DNA of 64,000 bases, from NCBI GenBank assembly GCA_903871775.1, contig CAIQIA010000007.1, positions 151,962-215,961 on the forward strand, written 5' to 3'. The notes under the pieces were generated by a model. The model searched no databases and was not told the origin of the DNA. It saw only the letters and a list, made by a program, of their open reading frames with translations. Positions 30,897 to 41,793 of the stretch are shown one piece after another; position 1 is the first letter of the stretch; every line of letters starts with the position of its first letter. This stretch comes from an uncultured cyanobacterium. GTDB taxonomy: Bacteria; Cyanobacteriota; Cyanobacteriia; PCC-6307; Cyanobiaceae. The position numbers and the translations under genes are program-made.

Positions 30897-30902
30897 TAGA
30901 TT
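30897..30902 (+). promoter_or_regulatory. Candidate -10 element of the flavodiiron operon
   Basis: TAGATT lies 25 bases upstream of the first flavodiiron start in an otherwise GC-rich 52-base gap. The same hexamer is found upstream of the second desaturase and mnmG. No clear -35 was found. Position and AT content only. Confidence 0.35.
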
Positions 30903-30926
30903 TTCCATGTCGCCGCCGGTGTTCCC

Positions 30927-32684
30927 ATGTCCCCCGTCGCGCCGCCGCCCGCCCCGCCGCGGCTGAGCCTGCAGAGCGCAGCGATCGCGCCCGAGACCAC
31001 GGCCCTGCGGTCCCTCGACTGGGACCGCAGCCGCTTCGACATCGAATTCGGCCTGCGCAACGGCACCACCTACAACGCCTTTCTGATCCGCGGCCAGCGC
31101 ACGGCCCTGATCGACACCAGCCACGCCAAGTTCCGCGAGAGCTGGCTGCCGCAGCTGCAGTCCCTGATCGATCCCCGGGCGATCGATCATCTGGTGGTGT
31201 CGCACACCGAACCCGACCATTCGGGGCTGGTGGCCGACCTGCTGGAGCTCAACCCCGACCTGGAGGTGGTGGGCTCGAAGGTGGCGATCAACTACCTCGA
31301 GCACCAGGTGCACCGGCCCTTCCGCAGCCGGGCGGTCAAGAGCGGCGACAGCCTCGACCTGGGCTGCGCCGACGGCGGCACCAGCGACCACCGGCTCGAG
31401 TTCGTGAGTGCCCCGAACCTGCACTGGCCCGACACGATCTTCAGCTACGACCACGGCACCGGCGTGCTCTACAGCTGCGATGCCTTCGGGCTGCACTACT
31501 GCAGCGACGAGGTGTTCGACAGCGATCCCGGCGCCATCGCCCCCGACTTCCGCTTCTACTACGACTGCCTGATGGGGCCCAATGCCCGCAGCGTGCTGCA
31601 GGCCCTCAAGCGCCTTGAGGCCCTGCCCCCCGTGACCACCATCGCCACGGGCCACGGACCGCTGCTGCGCCACCACCTGGGCCTGTGGCTGGGGGATTAC
31701 GACGCCTGGAGCCGTGATCGCAGCAAGGGCGACCGCTACGCGGCGGTGGCCTACGTGAGCCAGTACGGGTTCTGTGACCGGCTGAGCCAGGCGATCGCCC
31801 GCGGCATCGGCAAGACCGACCTGCCGGTGCAGCTGGTTGATCTGCGCGGCACCGATCCCCAGGAGCTCACGGCCCTGATCGGCGACGCCGCTGCCGTGGT
31901 GCTGCCGACACCGCCGGCCCGGCCGGACGGCGACCTGCGGGCCGCCTGGGGCACGGTGCTGGCGGCCCTGCGCCCCAGCCAGCCGGTGGGCCTCTACGAC
32001 GCCTACGGCGGCAACGACGAACCCATCGATGCCATCGGCCAGCAGCTGCGGGACCTTGGGCACGCCGAAGCCTTCCCGCCCCTGCGGATCCGCACGGTGC
32101 CCGACGCCACCGCCTTCCAGCAGTGTGAAGAGGCCGGCACCGACCTGGGTCAGCTGCTGCTGCGGGACAAGGCCATCGCCGCCATGAAGGCCCTCGACGC
32201 CGACCTCGACAAGGCCCTGGGTCGCCTCAGCGGTGGCCTCTACATCGTCACGGCCCGCCAGGGCGAGGGGGAGGCCGCCCGCAGCGGCGCCATGGTGGCC
32301 AGCTGGGTGAGCCAGGCCAGCTTCGATCCACCGGGGCTCACGGTCGCCGTCGCCCGCGACCGGGCCATCGAATCCCTGATGCAGGTGGGTGACCGCTTCG
32401 TGCTCAACGTGCTGGCCGAGGGCAACCACCAGCAACTGCTGCGCCACTTTCTGCGGCGCTTCCCCCCCGGTGCCGACCGCTTCGCCGGTGTCGCCACCCT
32501 GACCGACGTGGCCCGGGGCGGTCCGGTGCTGACCGAGGCGCTGGCCTACCTCGACTGCCGGGTGCTGCAACGGCTCGAAGGCGGCGACCACTGGCTCATC
32601 TACGCCGAGGTTGAGAACGGCAACGTGGCCGACGCCGAAGGGCGCACGGCCACCCACCATCGCAAGGTGGGCAACCACTACTGA
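30927..32684 (+). CDS. flv3: Flavodiiron protein, Flv3-type (complete iron ligands)
   Basis: A 585-residue class C flavodiiron protein of the cyanobacterial photoprotective type. The Flv1/Flv3 pair reduces oxygen to water with electrons from photosystem I and protects it during light changes. The metallo-beta-lactamase domain (about 30-265) has the intact iron ligands in VSHTEPDHSG (H93, E95, D97, H98), with later histidine and aspartate in NLHWPDT, SCDAFG and ATGHGPLL. Next comes a flavodoxin domain (about 272-410), then a flavin reductase domain (about 430-585) with MVASWVSQASFDPPGLTVAV. The intact ligands and the ligand-less partner downstream indicate Flv3 rather than Flv1. The pair is separated by 22 bases, so they are cotranscribed. 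Confidence 0.9.
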   Translation: MSPVAPPPAPPRLSLQSAAIAPETTALRSLDWDRSRFDIEFGLRNGTTYNAFLIRGQRTALIDTSHAKFRESWLPQLQSLIDPRAIDHLVVSHTEPDHSGLVADLLELNPDLEVVGSKVAINYLEHQVHRPFRSRAVKSGDSLDLGCADGGTSDHRLEFVSAPNLHWPDTIFSYDHGTGVLYSCDAFGLHYCSDEVFDSDPGAIAPDFRFYYDCLMGPNARSVLQALKRLEALPPVTTIATGHGPLLRHHLGLWLGDYDAWSRDRSKGDRYAAVAYVSQYGFCDRLSQAIARGIGKTDLPVQLVDLRGTDPQELTALIGDAAAVVLPTPPARPDGDLRAAWGTVLAALRPSQPVGLYDAYGGNDEPIDAIGQQLRDLGHAEAFPPLRIRTVPDATAFQQCEEAGTDLGQLLLRDKAIAAMKALDADLDKALGRLSGGLYIVTARQGEGEAARSGAMVASWVSQASFDPPGLTVAVARDRAIESLMQVGDRFVLNVLAEGNHQQLLRHFLRRFPPGADRFAGVATLTDVARGGPVLTEALAYLDCRVLQRLEGGDHWLIYAEVENGNVADAEGRTATHHRKVGNHY

Positions 32685-32706
32685 TCCCCCGTCCGAGCGT
32701 TTGACC

Positions 32707-34494
32707 ATGGCCAGCAGCACCGGCGCCGCCGGCGACGACCGTTCGGTGGTGGTCCTGCCCCTGGACGATGGCAGCCTCTGCCTGCGGGGCCTGAGCCCGC
32801 GGCGGCTCCGCTTCGAGGTCGAATACGCCCTCGAGCGCGGCACCTGCAGCAACAGCGTGCTCTTCCCGGGGGCGCCAAGCCTGCTGGTGCATCCCCCGGG
32901 CGACACCTTCGCCGGCCCGTTCCTCGAGGCCCTGGCCGAACGGCTGCCCGCCGGAGCGCCGCTGCTGGTGGTGGTGGGCGACGTGAACCCGAACCGGGTG
33001 GGGCTGCTGCAGCGGCTGCTGGGGTCATGGCCCCAGCTCGAGCTGGTGGTCTCCAATGCCGGGGCCAGGCTGCTGCAGGACCTGTGGGAGCGGCGCCGGC
33101 CCGGAGACGAGGCCCCCCCACCGCCGCCGCTGCCGCCGCTGCGGGTCGTCAAGGGAGACGAGAGCCTGCCCTGGAACGGCGGCGACCTGCGGTTGCTGGC
33201 CACCCCCACCCCCCGCTGGCCGGCGGCCCTGGCGGCCTTCGACGGGGCCAGCGGCCTGCTGATGAGCGGCCGGTTCTTCTCGGCCCATGTGTGCACGCCG
33301 GTGCTGGCCGAAGCCAACCGCAGCAGCACCGAAGACGACCGCCGCTACTACTTCGACTGCCTGATGGCCCCCATGGCCAGCCAGGTGGAGGCGGTGGTCG
33401 ACCGGCTCGAAAGCCTGCCGATCCGCAGCCTGCTGCCCCTGCATGGCCCGATGGTGAGCGAGAGCTGGCGCAGCCTTCTGGCCGACTACCGCCGCTGGGG
33501 GGAGGGGCAACAGCGGGCCTCCCAGGCGGTGGCGCTGCTCTATGCCAGTGCCTACGGCAACACCGCCGCCATCGCCGATGCGATCGCCCAGGGCATCGCC
33601 CGCGCCGGCGTGCGGGTCACGAGCATCAACTGCGAATTCGCCGAAGCCGACCAGCTGATCAGTGCCATCCGCTCCTGCGACGCGCTGCTGATCGGCTCCC
33701 CCACCCTCGGCGGCCATGCGCCGACACCGATCGTCTCAGCCCTGGGCACGGTGCTGGCCGAGGGCGACCGCGACAGGCCGGTAGGGGTGTTCGGCAGCTA
33801 CGGCTGGAGTGGTGAGGCCCTGGATCTGCTGGAGTCAAAGCTCACCGATGGGGGCTTTTCCATGGCCTTCGCCCCGATCCGGGTCAAGTTCAGCCCCGAC
33901 CCCGCCACCCTGCGGCAGTGCGAAGAGACCGGCACGGCCCTGGCTCGTCAGCTGCGGCAACGGCAACGACGCCAGGCCAACCGTGGCGGCGGCCTCAGCG
34001 AAAGCCGCAGCGACCCGGCGGTGCGGGCCCTCGGGCGGGTGATCGGCTCCCTGTGTGTGCTCACGGCCCGCCGGGGCGAGGGCGAAACGGCCCTCGAAGG
34101 GGCGATGGTGGCCAGCTGGGTGAGCCAGGCGGGCTTCCAGCCGCCGGCGGTGTCGGTGGCCGTGGCCCGGGATCGGGCGGTGGAGAGCCTGCTGCATGTG
34201 GGCGACCGCTTCGCCCTGAACGTGCTGGCCGCCGGCCGGGAGCTGGGGCCGATGAAGCAGTTCCTGCAGCCCTTTTCCCCCGGCAGTGATCGCTTCGCCG
34301 GGCTCGATCTGCAACGCAGTCCGGCGGGTCAGCCCGTGCTGCCCGACGCCCTGGCCTGGCTCGAAGCCACGGTGATGCAGCGCATGGAGTGCGGCGATCA
34401 CTGGGTGCTCTACGCCGAGGTGACCGCCGGGGGGCTGCTCGATGATCAGGCCCAGACGGCCGTTCACCACCGGCGCACCGGAGCCGGCTACTGA
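32707..34494 (+). CDS. flv1: Flavodiiron protein, Flv1-type (degenerate iron ligands)
   Basis: A 595-residue partner of the preceding protein with the same three domains: metallo-beta-lactamase fold to about residue 280, flavodoxin (LYASAYGNTAAIADAIAQGI) and flavin reductase (MVASWVSQAGFQPPAVSVAV). The iron-binding HxExDH is replaced by DVNPNR (about residues 92-97), as is characteristic of Flv1, which is thought to work only in a heterodimer with Flv3. The ATG at 32707 follows the Flv3 stop by 22 bases. The middle linker has an unusual run of prolines (about 138-148). Confidence 0.9.
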   Translation: MASSTGAAGDDRSVVVLPLDDGSLCLRGLSPRRLRFEVEYALERGTCSNSVLFPGAPSLLVHPPGDTFAGPFLEALAERLPAGAPLLVVVGDVNPNRVGLLQRLLGSWPQLELVVSNAGARLLQDLWERRRPGDEAPPPPPLPPLRVVKGDESLPWNGGDLRLLATPTPRWPAALAAFDGASGLLMSGRFFSAHVCTPVLAEANRSSTEDDRRYYFDCLMAPMASQVEAVVDRLESLPIRSLLPLHGPMVSESWRSLLADYRRWGEGQQRASQAVALLYASAYGNTAAIADAIAQGIARAGVRVTSINCEFAEADQLISAIRSCDALLIGSPTLGGHAPTPIVSALGTVLAEGDRDRPVGVFGSYGWSGEALDLLESKLTDGGFSMAFAPIRVKFSPDPATLRQCEETGTALARQLRQRQRRQANRGGGLSESRSDPAVRALGRVIGSLCVLTARRGEGETALEGAMVASWVSQAGFQPPAVSVAVARDRAVESLLHVGDRFALNVLAAGRELGPMKQFLQPFSPGSDRFAGLDLQRSPAGQPVLPDALAWLEATVMQRMECGDHWVLYAEVTAGGLLDDQAQTAVHHRRTGAGY

Positions 34495-34577
34495 GGGGGT
34501 TTCGTCACCAATCGCATCAGAGCCGTGCAGGCCGTGGCCGGAACGGCTCCAATGGCCTCAGCTTTAACTCAGCCCCG

Positions 34578-34778
34578 GTGGCTCTGGATCCAGCAACGGT
34601 GCGGTACCGAGGGTTTGTTCTGCTGCGCCAGGGAAACCTGGGCTGGCTGGTGCGGCCTGAACGCAGTCCGATGACGGTGCTCCCCTTCAGGGCTCCCGCC
34701 TGCTCTTTGGCTGATGTCAAGGCGCTGGTCGACTGGCGCCTGGGGCCTGACGACCGCGACCTGCATCAGGCCGCCTGA
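34578..34778 (+). CDS. Small conserved-looking protein
   Basis: A GTG-started frame of 66 codons: ALDPATVRYRGFVLLRQGNL then GWLVRPERSPMTVLPFRAPA and a carboxy helix SLADVKALVDWRL. The alternating hydrophobic strands look like a real compact protein rather than chance. No family was recognised. Its end overlaps the end of the convergent small gene by 13 bases. It follows the flavodiiron operon by 83 bases and might be read through from it. Confidence 0.55.
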   Translation: MALDPATVRYRGFVLLRQGNLGWLVRPERSPMTVLPFRAPACSLADVKALVDWRLGPDDRDLHQAA

Positions 34779-35002
34779 GGGGGCGGGGTCGGGTCGGGAC
34801 GCTGGAGCGGCAGCACCAGGGTCGCCCAGGTGTCGGGGCGGGCCGGGCGGTCGCGGCGGGAGCGGCGCACACCGAAGGGAACCCGCACCACATTGGTGCC
34901 GGCGACGCTGACAGTCTCGCCGCGGGCCAGCAGGTGCTGAAACGGCAGGTCGGGAGCCGTGGTGGGGACGCTGTGGAGGCCGGGGCGATCGTCGCTGGGC
35001 AT
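34766..35002 (-). CDS. Small protein of unknown function
   Basis: A 78-residue protein from the ATG at 35002 (MPSDDRPGLHSVPTTAPDLP). The middle VSVAGTNVVRVPFGVRRSRR suggests a small beta-rich basic domain, ending in a Pro-rich tail. An ATG at 35074 would add 24 residues with little sense. No motif or membrane helix was recognised. It is convergent with the 66-codon gene. The 152 bases upstream (35003-35154) hold only its promoter and a weak gcvP terminator. Confidence 0.55.
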   Translation of the reverse strand: MPSDDRPGLHSVPTTAPDLPFQHLLARGETVSVAGTNVVRVPFGVRRSRRDRPARPDTWATLVLPLQRPDPTPPPQAA

Positions 35003-35132
35003 GGAGGGGTCAGGCAACGGGTGGGAGGTGCAGCAGGGCTGCGTGTTCCGCCTGAGTTGCACCAGATGATGCACGTCAAGCTAGTCCCACGGCAAGAAGA
35101 AATCCTTGAATTTCAACCGGCCCAGGGAATAA

Positions 35133-35148
35133 GGGGCAGCCCTGCCCC
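35133..35148 (-). terminator. Weak intrinsic terminator after gcvP
   Basis: On the minus strand GGGGCA GGGC TGCCCC forms a 6-bp stem with a 4-base loop just after the gcvP stop, followed by TTATTC. The stem is GC-rich but the T run is poor, so efficiency is doubtful. Confidence 0.4.
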
Positions 35149-35154
35149 CCTTCG

Positions 35155-38127
<2,973 letters not shown>

Positions 38128-38199
38128 GCCGACCGTGAAAAATTGCGGCGATCCTACGGACCCCTGGCCTGGGGCCGGTGTCGCTGGCGACCGCTCCGC

Positions 38200-38589
38200 T
38201 CAGGCCCCTTCGACCTTGCTGCGGTAGGCGTCGACGGCCATCAGGTCATCGATCTGACCGGGATCGGTGGGTTCCAGCTCCAGCAGCCAGCCCTCGCCGT
38301 AGGGGTCCTGCTGCAGCAGCTCGGGCCGCTCGATCACGACCTCGTTGCGGGCCGTCACCACACCGCTGACCGGCGCGTACATCTCCTCGACGGCCTTCAC
38401 CGACTCGACGGTGCCGAAGCTGGCACCCCGTTCCAGCACCTGCCCCACGGGCGGCAGTTCGACGAAGACGATGTCGCCGAGCTGGTCAACGGCGAAGGCA
38501 CTGATGCCCACCCGCACGGCGATGCCGGCGGGGGCGGCGTACTCGTGGCTGTCGGCGTAGCGCAGGTCCGCCGGGAATTCGAGGGCCAT
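38200..38589 (-). CDS. gcvH: Glycine cleavage system H protein
   Basis: A 129-residue lipoyl carrier of the glycine cleavage system. The lipoylation site is K65 in TVESVKAVEEMYAPVSG. The start MALEFPADLRYADSHEYAAP and the block GISAFAVDQLGDIVFVELP are canonical, and the protein ends with DPGQIDDLMAVDAYRSKVEG. The ATG at 38589 is preferred; a TTG just upstream is also in frame. It is located directly ahead of gcvP and follows the methionine gamma-lyase-family gene by 31 bases, so all three may share a transcript. Confidence 0.97.
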   Translation of the reverse strand: MALEFPADLRYADSHEYAAPAGIAVRVGISAFAVDQLGDIVFVELPPVGQVLERGASFGTVESVKAVEEMYAPVSGVVTARNEVVIERPELLQQDPYGEGWLLELEPTDPGQIDDLMAVDAYRSKVEGA

Positions 38590-38620
38590 CAACGGCTGGT
38601 GGGGTTGGCCGCAGTCTGAC

Positions 38621-39910
38621 TCAGATGGCGGCGTCCAGCCGGGTGAGGGCGGCCATCAGCGCGAGGGCGACATGGCTGTGGTGGGTGCCGCCCTGGCTGT
38701 AGAGCACGTAGGGCTCCCGCAGGGGGCCGTCGGCCGAGAACTCGCTGGTGCTGCCGTCGATGAAGGTGCCGCCGGCCATCACCAGCTCACTGGCGTAGCC
38801 CGGCATCGGCGCCGGCACCGGCTCCACGTACCCCCCCACGGGCGAGCAGGCCTGAAAGGCGCGGCACACGGCCCGCAGCGGTTCGGGCTGGCCGAACCGC
38901 ACGGCCTGGATCACATCGCTGCGGTGGGCCCCGGCGAGCGGCTGCACCTGCAGACCGCGGTCGGCGAACACCCGGGCCACCAGGTCAGCACCGATCAGGG
39001 CCTCGGCGACCATCTGCGGCGCCAGAAACAGCCCCTGGAACAGCAGGCGGTAGAGATCAAAGCCGGTGCCCCCCTCGGAACCGATGCCCGGGGCGGTGAG
39101 GCGGCAGCAGGCCTGCTCCACCAGGTCGCCCCGGCCGGCCACATAGCCGCCGGTGGGGGCGATGGTGCCGCCCAGGTTCTTGATCAGCGACCCGGCGATC
39201 AGGTCAGCCCCCACGGCGGTGGGTTCCTGATCCTCCACCAGTTCGCCGTAGCAGTTGTCGACAAAGACCAGGGTGGCGGGGCTGAGGCTCCGCACCCGCT
39301 CCACCAGTCGGCCGATGGCCGCCACCGTCAGCGACGGCCGCCAGCTGTAGCCGCAGCTGCGCTGGATCAGCACCAGGCGGGTGGGGGGGGCCAGGGCATC
39401 CCCGAGGGCGTCCTCGGCCACGGCACCGTCGGCCGCGAGGGGCAGCTCGTCGTAAGTGATGCCGAACTCCCGCAGGGAGCCCTGGCCCCGGCCCCGCAGA
39501 CCGATGACCTCCTCGAGGGTGTCGTAGGGGCGGCCGGTGATCGACAGCAACCGGTCCCCGGGACGCAGCACCCCGAAGAGGGCGGCGGCGATGGCATGGG
39601 TGCCGCTGACAAACTGCAGCCGGACGGCGGCCTGCTCGGCCCCGAGCACCCGGGCGAAGACCCGATCGAGGGCATCACGCCCCTGGTCGTTGTGGCCGTA
39701 CCCACTCACCGAGGCGAAGTGGTGGGTACCGATCCGTTCAGCCTGGAAGGCCTGCAGCACCCGGGCCAGCCGGGGTTGGACGGCCGCCGTGCGCCGGGCC
39801 ACCACTGGAGCCAGGGCCTCGAGGGCGGCGGCCACGGCCTCGCGGGCGGCGGGGCTGGCCTCCGGCCAGGGATCGGCGAGCGCGGCCATGGACGGGTGTC
39901 GCAGGGTCAT
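38621..39910 (-). CDS. Methionine gamma-lyase-family PLP protein (aluminium-resistance type)
   Basis: A 429-residue PLP fold-I protein. The hallmark ADLIAGSLIKNLGGTIAPTG contains the PLP lysine, with GYGHNDQGRDALDRVFARVL and FVSGTHAIAAALFGVLRPGD upstream. The last part reads GYASELVMAGGTFIDGSTSE. This family is annotated as methionine gamma-lyase-like or aluminium resistance protein; its natural substrate is mostly unknown. The ATG at 39910 (MTLRHPSMAALADPWPEASP) was chosen; the frame reaches back to 39952. It is the first gene of the minus-strand set that continues into gcvH-gcvP. Confidence 0.88.
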   Translation of the reverse strand: MTLRHPSMAALADPWPEASPAAREAVAAALEALAPVVARRTAAVQPRLARVLQAFQAERIGTHHFASVSGYGHNDQGRDALDRVFARVLGAEQAAVRLQFVSGTHAIAAALFGVLRPGDRLLSITGRPYDTLEEVIGLRGRGQGSLREFGITYDELPLAADGAVAEDALGDALAPPTRLVLIQRSCGYSWRPSLTVAAIGRLVERVRSLSPATLVFVDNCYGELVEDQEPTAVGADLIAGSLIKNLGGTIAPTGGYVAGRGDLVEQACCRLTAPGIGSEGGTGFDLYRLLFQGLFLAPQMVAEALIGADLVARVFADRGLQVQPLAGAHRSDVIQAVRFGQPEPLRAVCRAFQACSPVGGYVEPVPAPMPGYASELVMAGGTFIDGSTSEFSADGPLREPYVLYSQGGTHHSHVALALMAALTRLDAAI

Positions 39911-39934
39911 CCCAGCTTCCCGCGGGCCGGGGCT

Positions 39935-39940
39935 TAGGTT
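39935..39940 (+). promoter_or_regulatory. Candidate -10 element of the first desaturase
   Basis: TAGGTT lies 48 bases before the TTG start of the first desaturase. It resembles the TAGRNT elements found ahead of several plus-strand genes here. No confident -35 was seen. Confidence 0.3.
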
Positions 39941-39987
39941 TCTCCGGACCACCTGTCGTCGCAGCGACAGCCCCGCCGAACCAAGCC

Positions 39988-40914
39988 TTGGTCGCGATCG
40001 ATTCCGCCGCTTCCCCCAGCCGCAGCCACAGCAGCAGCAAGCGTCTGGCCATCGAAGCCCTCGTGCATGCCCCCCGCCGGCCCCTGCCGGCGTCCCAGGC
40101 CCGCTTCAAGCTGGGCACGCTGCTGTTCATGTTCGGCATGCATGTGGGCGCCGTGGCGGCGCTGCTGCCGATGTTCTGGAGCTGGCAGGCGGTGCTGGTG
40201 CTGGCGGTTCTGTACTGGACCACGGTCCTGGGGGTCACCCTGGGCCTGCACCGGCTGGTGGCCCACCGCAGCTTCGAGGCGCCGCGCTGGCTGGAACGGC
40301 TGCTGGTGCTGATGGGCACCCTCAGCTGCCAGGGGGGACCGGTGGAGTGGGTGGGCCTGCACCGGCACCACCACCTCTACTCGGACCAGCCCAACGACCA
40401 CCACGATGCCGGCCGCGGCCTCTGGTGGGCCCACAGCGGCTGGATGCTGCACGACATCCCGGCCCTGGAGGCCAGCGAGCGCTTCAACCGAGACCTGGAT
40501 GCCGACCCCCTGTATCACTGGCTTGACCGCTGGTTCCTGCTGCTGCAGGTGCCCCTCGGGCTGATGCTGTACGCCCTGGGCGAGCGGCTGCAGGTGCGCG
40601 GCGGCGGCCTGGGGCTGGTGCTGTGGGGCATTCCCCTGCGCCTGACGATCGTCTACCACGTGACCTGGCTGGTGAATTCAGCCACCCATTTCTTCGGCTA
40701 TCGCAACTTCGACTGTCCTGACCGCTCCAGCAACTGCTGGTGGGTGGCGATCCTGTCGTTCGGGGAGGGCTGGCACAACAACCACCACGCCCATCCCCAT
40801 TCGGCCCGCCACGGGCTGCGCTGGTTCGAGGTCGACATCACCTGGCTCCACATCCAGGCCCTGAAACGCCTCGGCTGGGCCCGTCGGGTGCGGCTGGCCC
40901 GTTACCCGGGCTGA
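39988..40914 (+). CDS. desC: Acyl-lipid Δ9-type fatty acid desaturase
   Basis: A 308-residue membrane desaturase that inserts a double bond into lipid-bound stearoyl or palmitoyl chains. Three histidine boxes are intact: HRLVAH (88-93), HRHHH (125-129) and HNNHH (about 266-270), with flanking hydrophobic helices (around GTLLFMFGMHVGAVAALL and PLGLMLYALG). WWAHSGWMLHD and WLVNSATHFFGYR are also family-typical. The TTG start is the only one near the expected place; a GTG 25 codons later (VHAPRRPLPASQARF) is the alternative. It is the first of two desaturase genes here and convergent with the unknown 243-codon gene (13-base overlap). Confidence 0.92.
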   Translation: MVAIDSAASPSRSHSSSKRLAIEALVHAPRRPLPASQARFKLGTLLFMFGMHVGAVAALLPMFWSWQAVLVLAVLYWTTVLGVTLGLHRLVAHRSFEAPRWLERLLVLMGTLSCQGGPVEWVGLHRHHHLYSDQPNDHHDAGRGLWWAHSGWMLHDIPALEASERFNRDLDADPLYHWLDRWFLLLQVPLGLMLYALGERLQVRGGGLGLVLWGIPLRLTIVYHVTWLVNSATHFFGYRNFDCPDRSSNCWWVAILSFGEGWHNNHHAHPHSARHGLRWFEVDITWLHIQALKRLGWARRVRLARYPG

Positions 40915-41633
40915 GCCGCGGCGATCGACCGCAGCCGCTCCAGCAGGGCATCGACCCCCGCCAACCCCTGGCCAGGGGCCACCAGGGCCTGCTGGGTGAC
41001 GAGCAGATCGGCCAGTTCCTCATCCAGTTCGGCCGCCGAGTAGTCGCGCAGGCCGGCCATCACCGCCGCGAACCGTTCGCGCCGCTGGCGGCGGACCACC
41101 GGATAGGCCTCGAGCACAGCCTCGCGGCAGCGGCGCCAGGGCTGGCCGGCGGCCAGCAGGTCCGCCAGGGCGGCACTCAGGGCCGGGGCCTCGCCGGAGT
41201 CAATGCGCAGGTCAAACCCGGGGGGCGGCGGGATGAGGCCACCGAAGATCTCGAGCAGGGCGCCGGCCCCGAGCGGGCGCCCCGCGGCATCGACCAGGGC
41301 CAGGGCCGAGCGCTCCAGCGCCTCGACCAGGTCGGCGGGCGCCCCGGGGGCCAGGGCCTCGAGGGCAGCAGCGGTCAGACGGCCCTCCGGGGCGGCCTCG
41401 GCCAGCCAGCCGTTGGCGGCACCGAGGGCGAGAAACACCTCGGGCCCGGGGGACGCCAGCTTGAGGTTGCGCAGGTTGGAGAGCTGGGAGCCGTGCAGCC
41501 TCCCCAGATCGAGCCGCTCGCAAAGGAGTGGAAGCACCCGGTGGGACCAGCCGTTGCGCTCGTGCCAGGCACGGATCAGGGCCCCGAAGGCACACCGACC
41601 GGCCTCGAGACGCTCGCGCCCTTGCTCCGCCAT
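40902..41633 (-). CDS. Conserved-looking protein between desaturases, unknown function
   Basis: A 243-residue mainly helical protein. The start (MAEQGRERLEAGRCAFGALI) leads to RAWHERNGWSHRVLPLLCER and HGSQLSNLRNLKLASPGPEV. The first 80 residues have the rhythm of a helix-turn-helix or Xre-like domain, but this is not certain. The rest has FDLRIDSGEAPALSAALADL and RERFAAVMAGLRDYSAAELD. No catalytic residues are recognised. An ATG at 41657 would add eight residues. It is divergent from the second desaturase and the shared 160-base gap holds several GATCCGGAT-like repeats, so a regulatory connection is possible. Confidence 0.7.
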   Translation of the reverse strand: MAEQGRERLEAGRCAFGALIRAWHERNGWSHRVLPLLCERLDLGRLHGSQLSNLRNLKLASPGPEVFLALGAANGWLAEAAPEGRLTAAALEALAPGAPADLVEALERSALALVDAAGRPLGAGALLEIFGGLIPPPPGFDLRIDSGEAPALSAALADLLAAGQPWRRCREAVLEAYPVVRRQRRERFAAVMAGLRDYSAAELDEELADLLVTQQALVAPGQGLAGVDALLERLRSIAAAQPG

Positions 41634-41670
41634 CGGCCAGCCCCCAGCGGCGAACAACCCCAGGCTACGG

Positions 41671-41769
41671 GATCAGGATCAGCACGGGGGCGCCGGGCTC
41701 TCTCTGATCCGGATCACTCGCCAGGGTTGCGCCGATCCGGATTCGGATTGCATGCGCTAGATTGATCCG
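41671..41769. promoter_or_regulatory. Four GATCCGGAT-like repeats in a divergent intergenic region
   Basis: Between the 243-codon gene and the second desaturase the sequence GATC(A/C)GGATC and relatives occurs at 41671 (GATCAGGATC), 41706 (GATCCGGATC), 41734 (GATCCGGATT) and 41764 (GATCCG). The second sits in a perfect 12-base palindrome TGATCCGGATCA at 41705-41716. Spacing is 28-35 bases, about three helical turns. A candidate -10 (TAGATT, 41758) lies between the last two. Read as binding sites, they could serve both divergent genes. Confidence 0.45.
41758..41763 (+). promoter_or_regulatory. Candidate -10 element of the second desaturase
   Basis: TAGATT lies 30 bases before the ATG at 41794 in the relatively AT-rich part of the gap. 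A TTGCGC at 41728-41733 is a possible but poorly spaced -35. Confidence 0.4.
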
Positions 41770-41793
41770 ACTCGCAACCGCCGCGTCCCGACC

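Noticed and set aside
34003..34494. Duplication of the flavin reductase domain between the two flavodiiron genes
   Set aside because: The similarity between 32230-32684 and 34030-34494 is the ordinary paralogy of Flv1 and Flv3, not a recent repeat.
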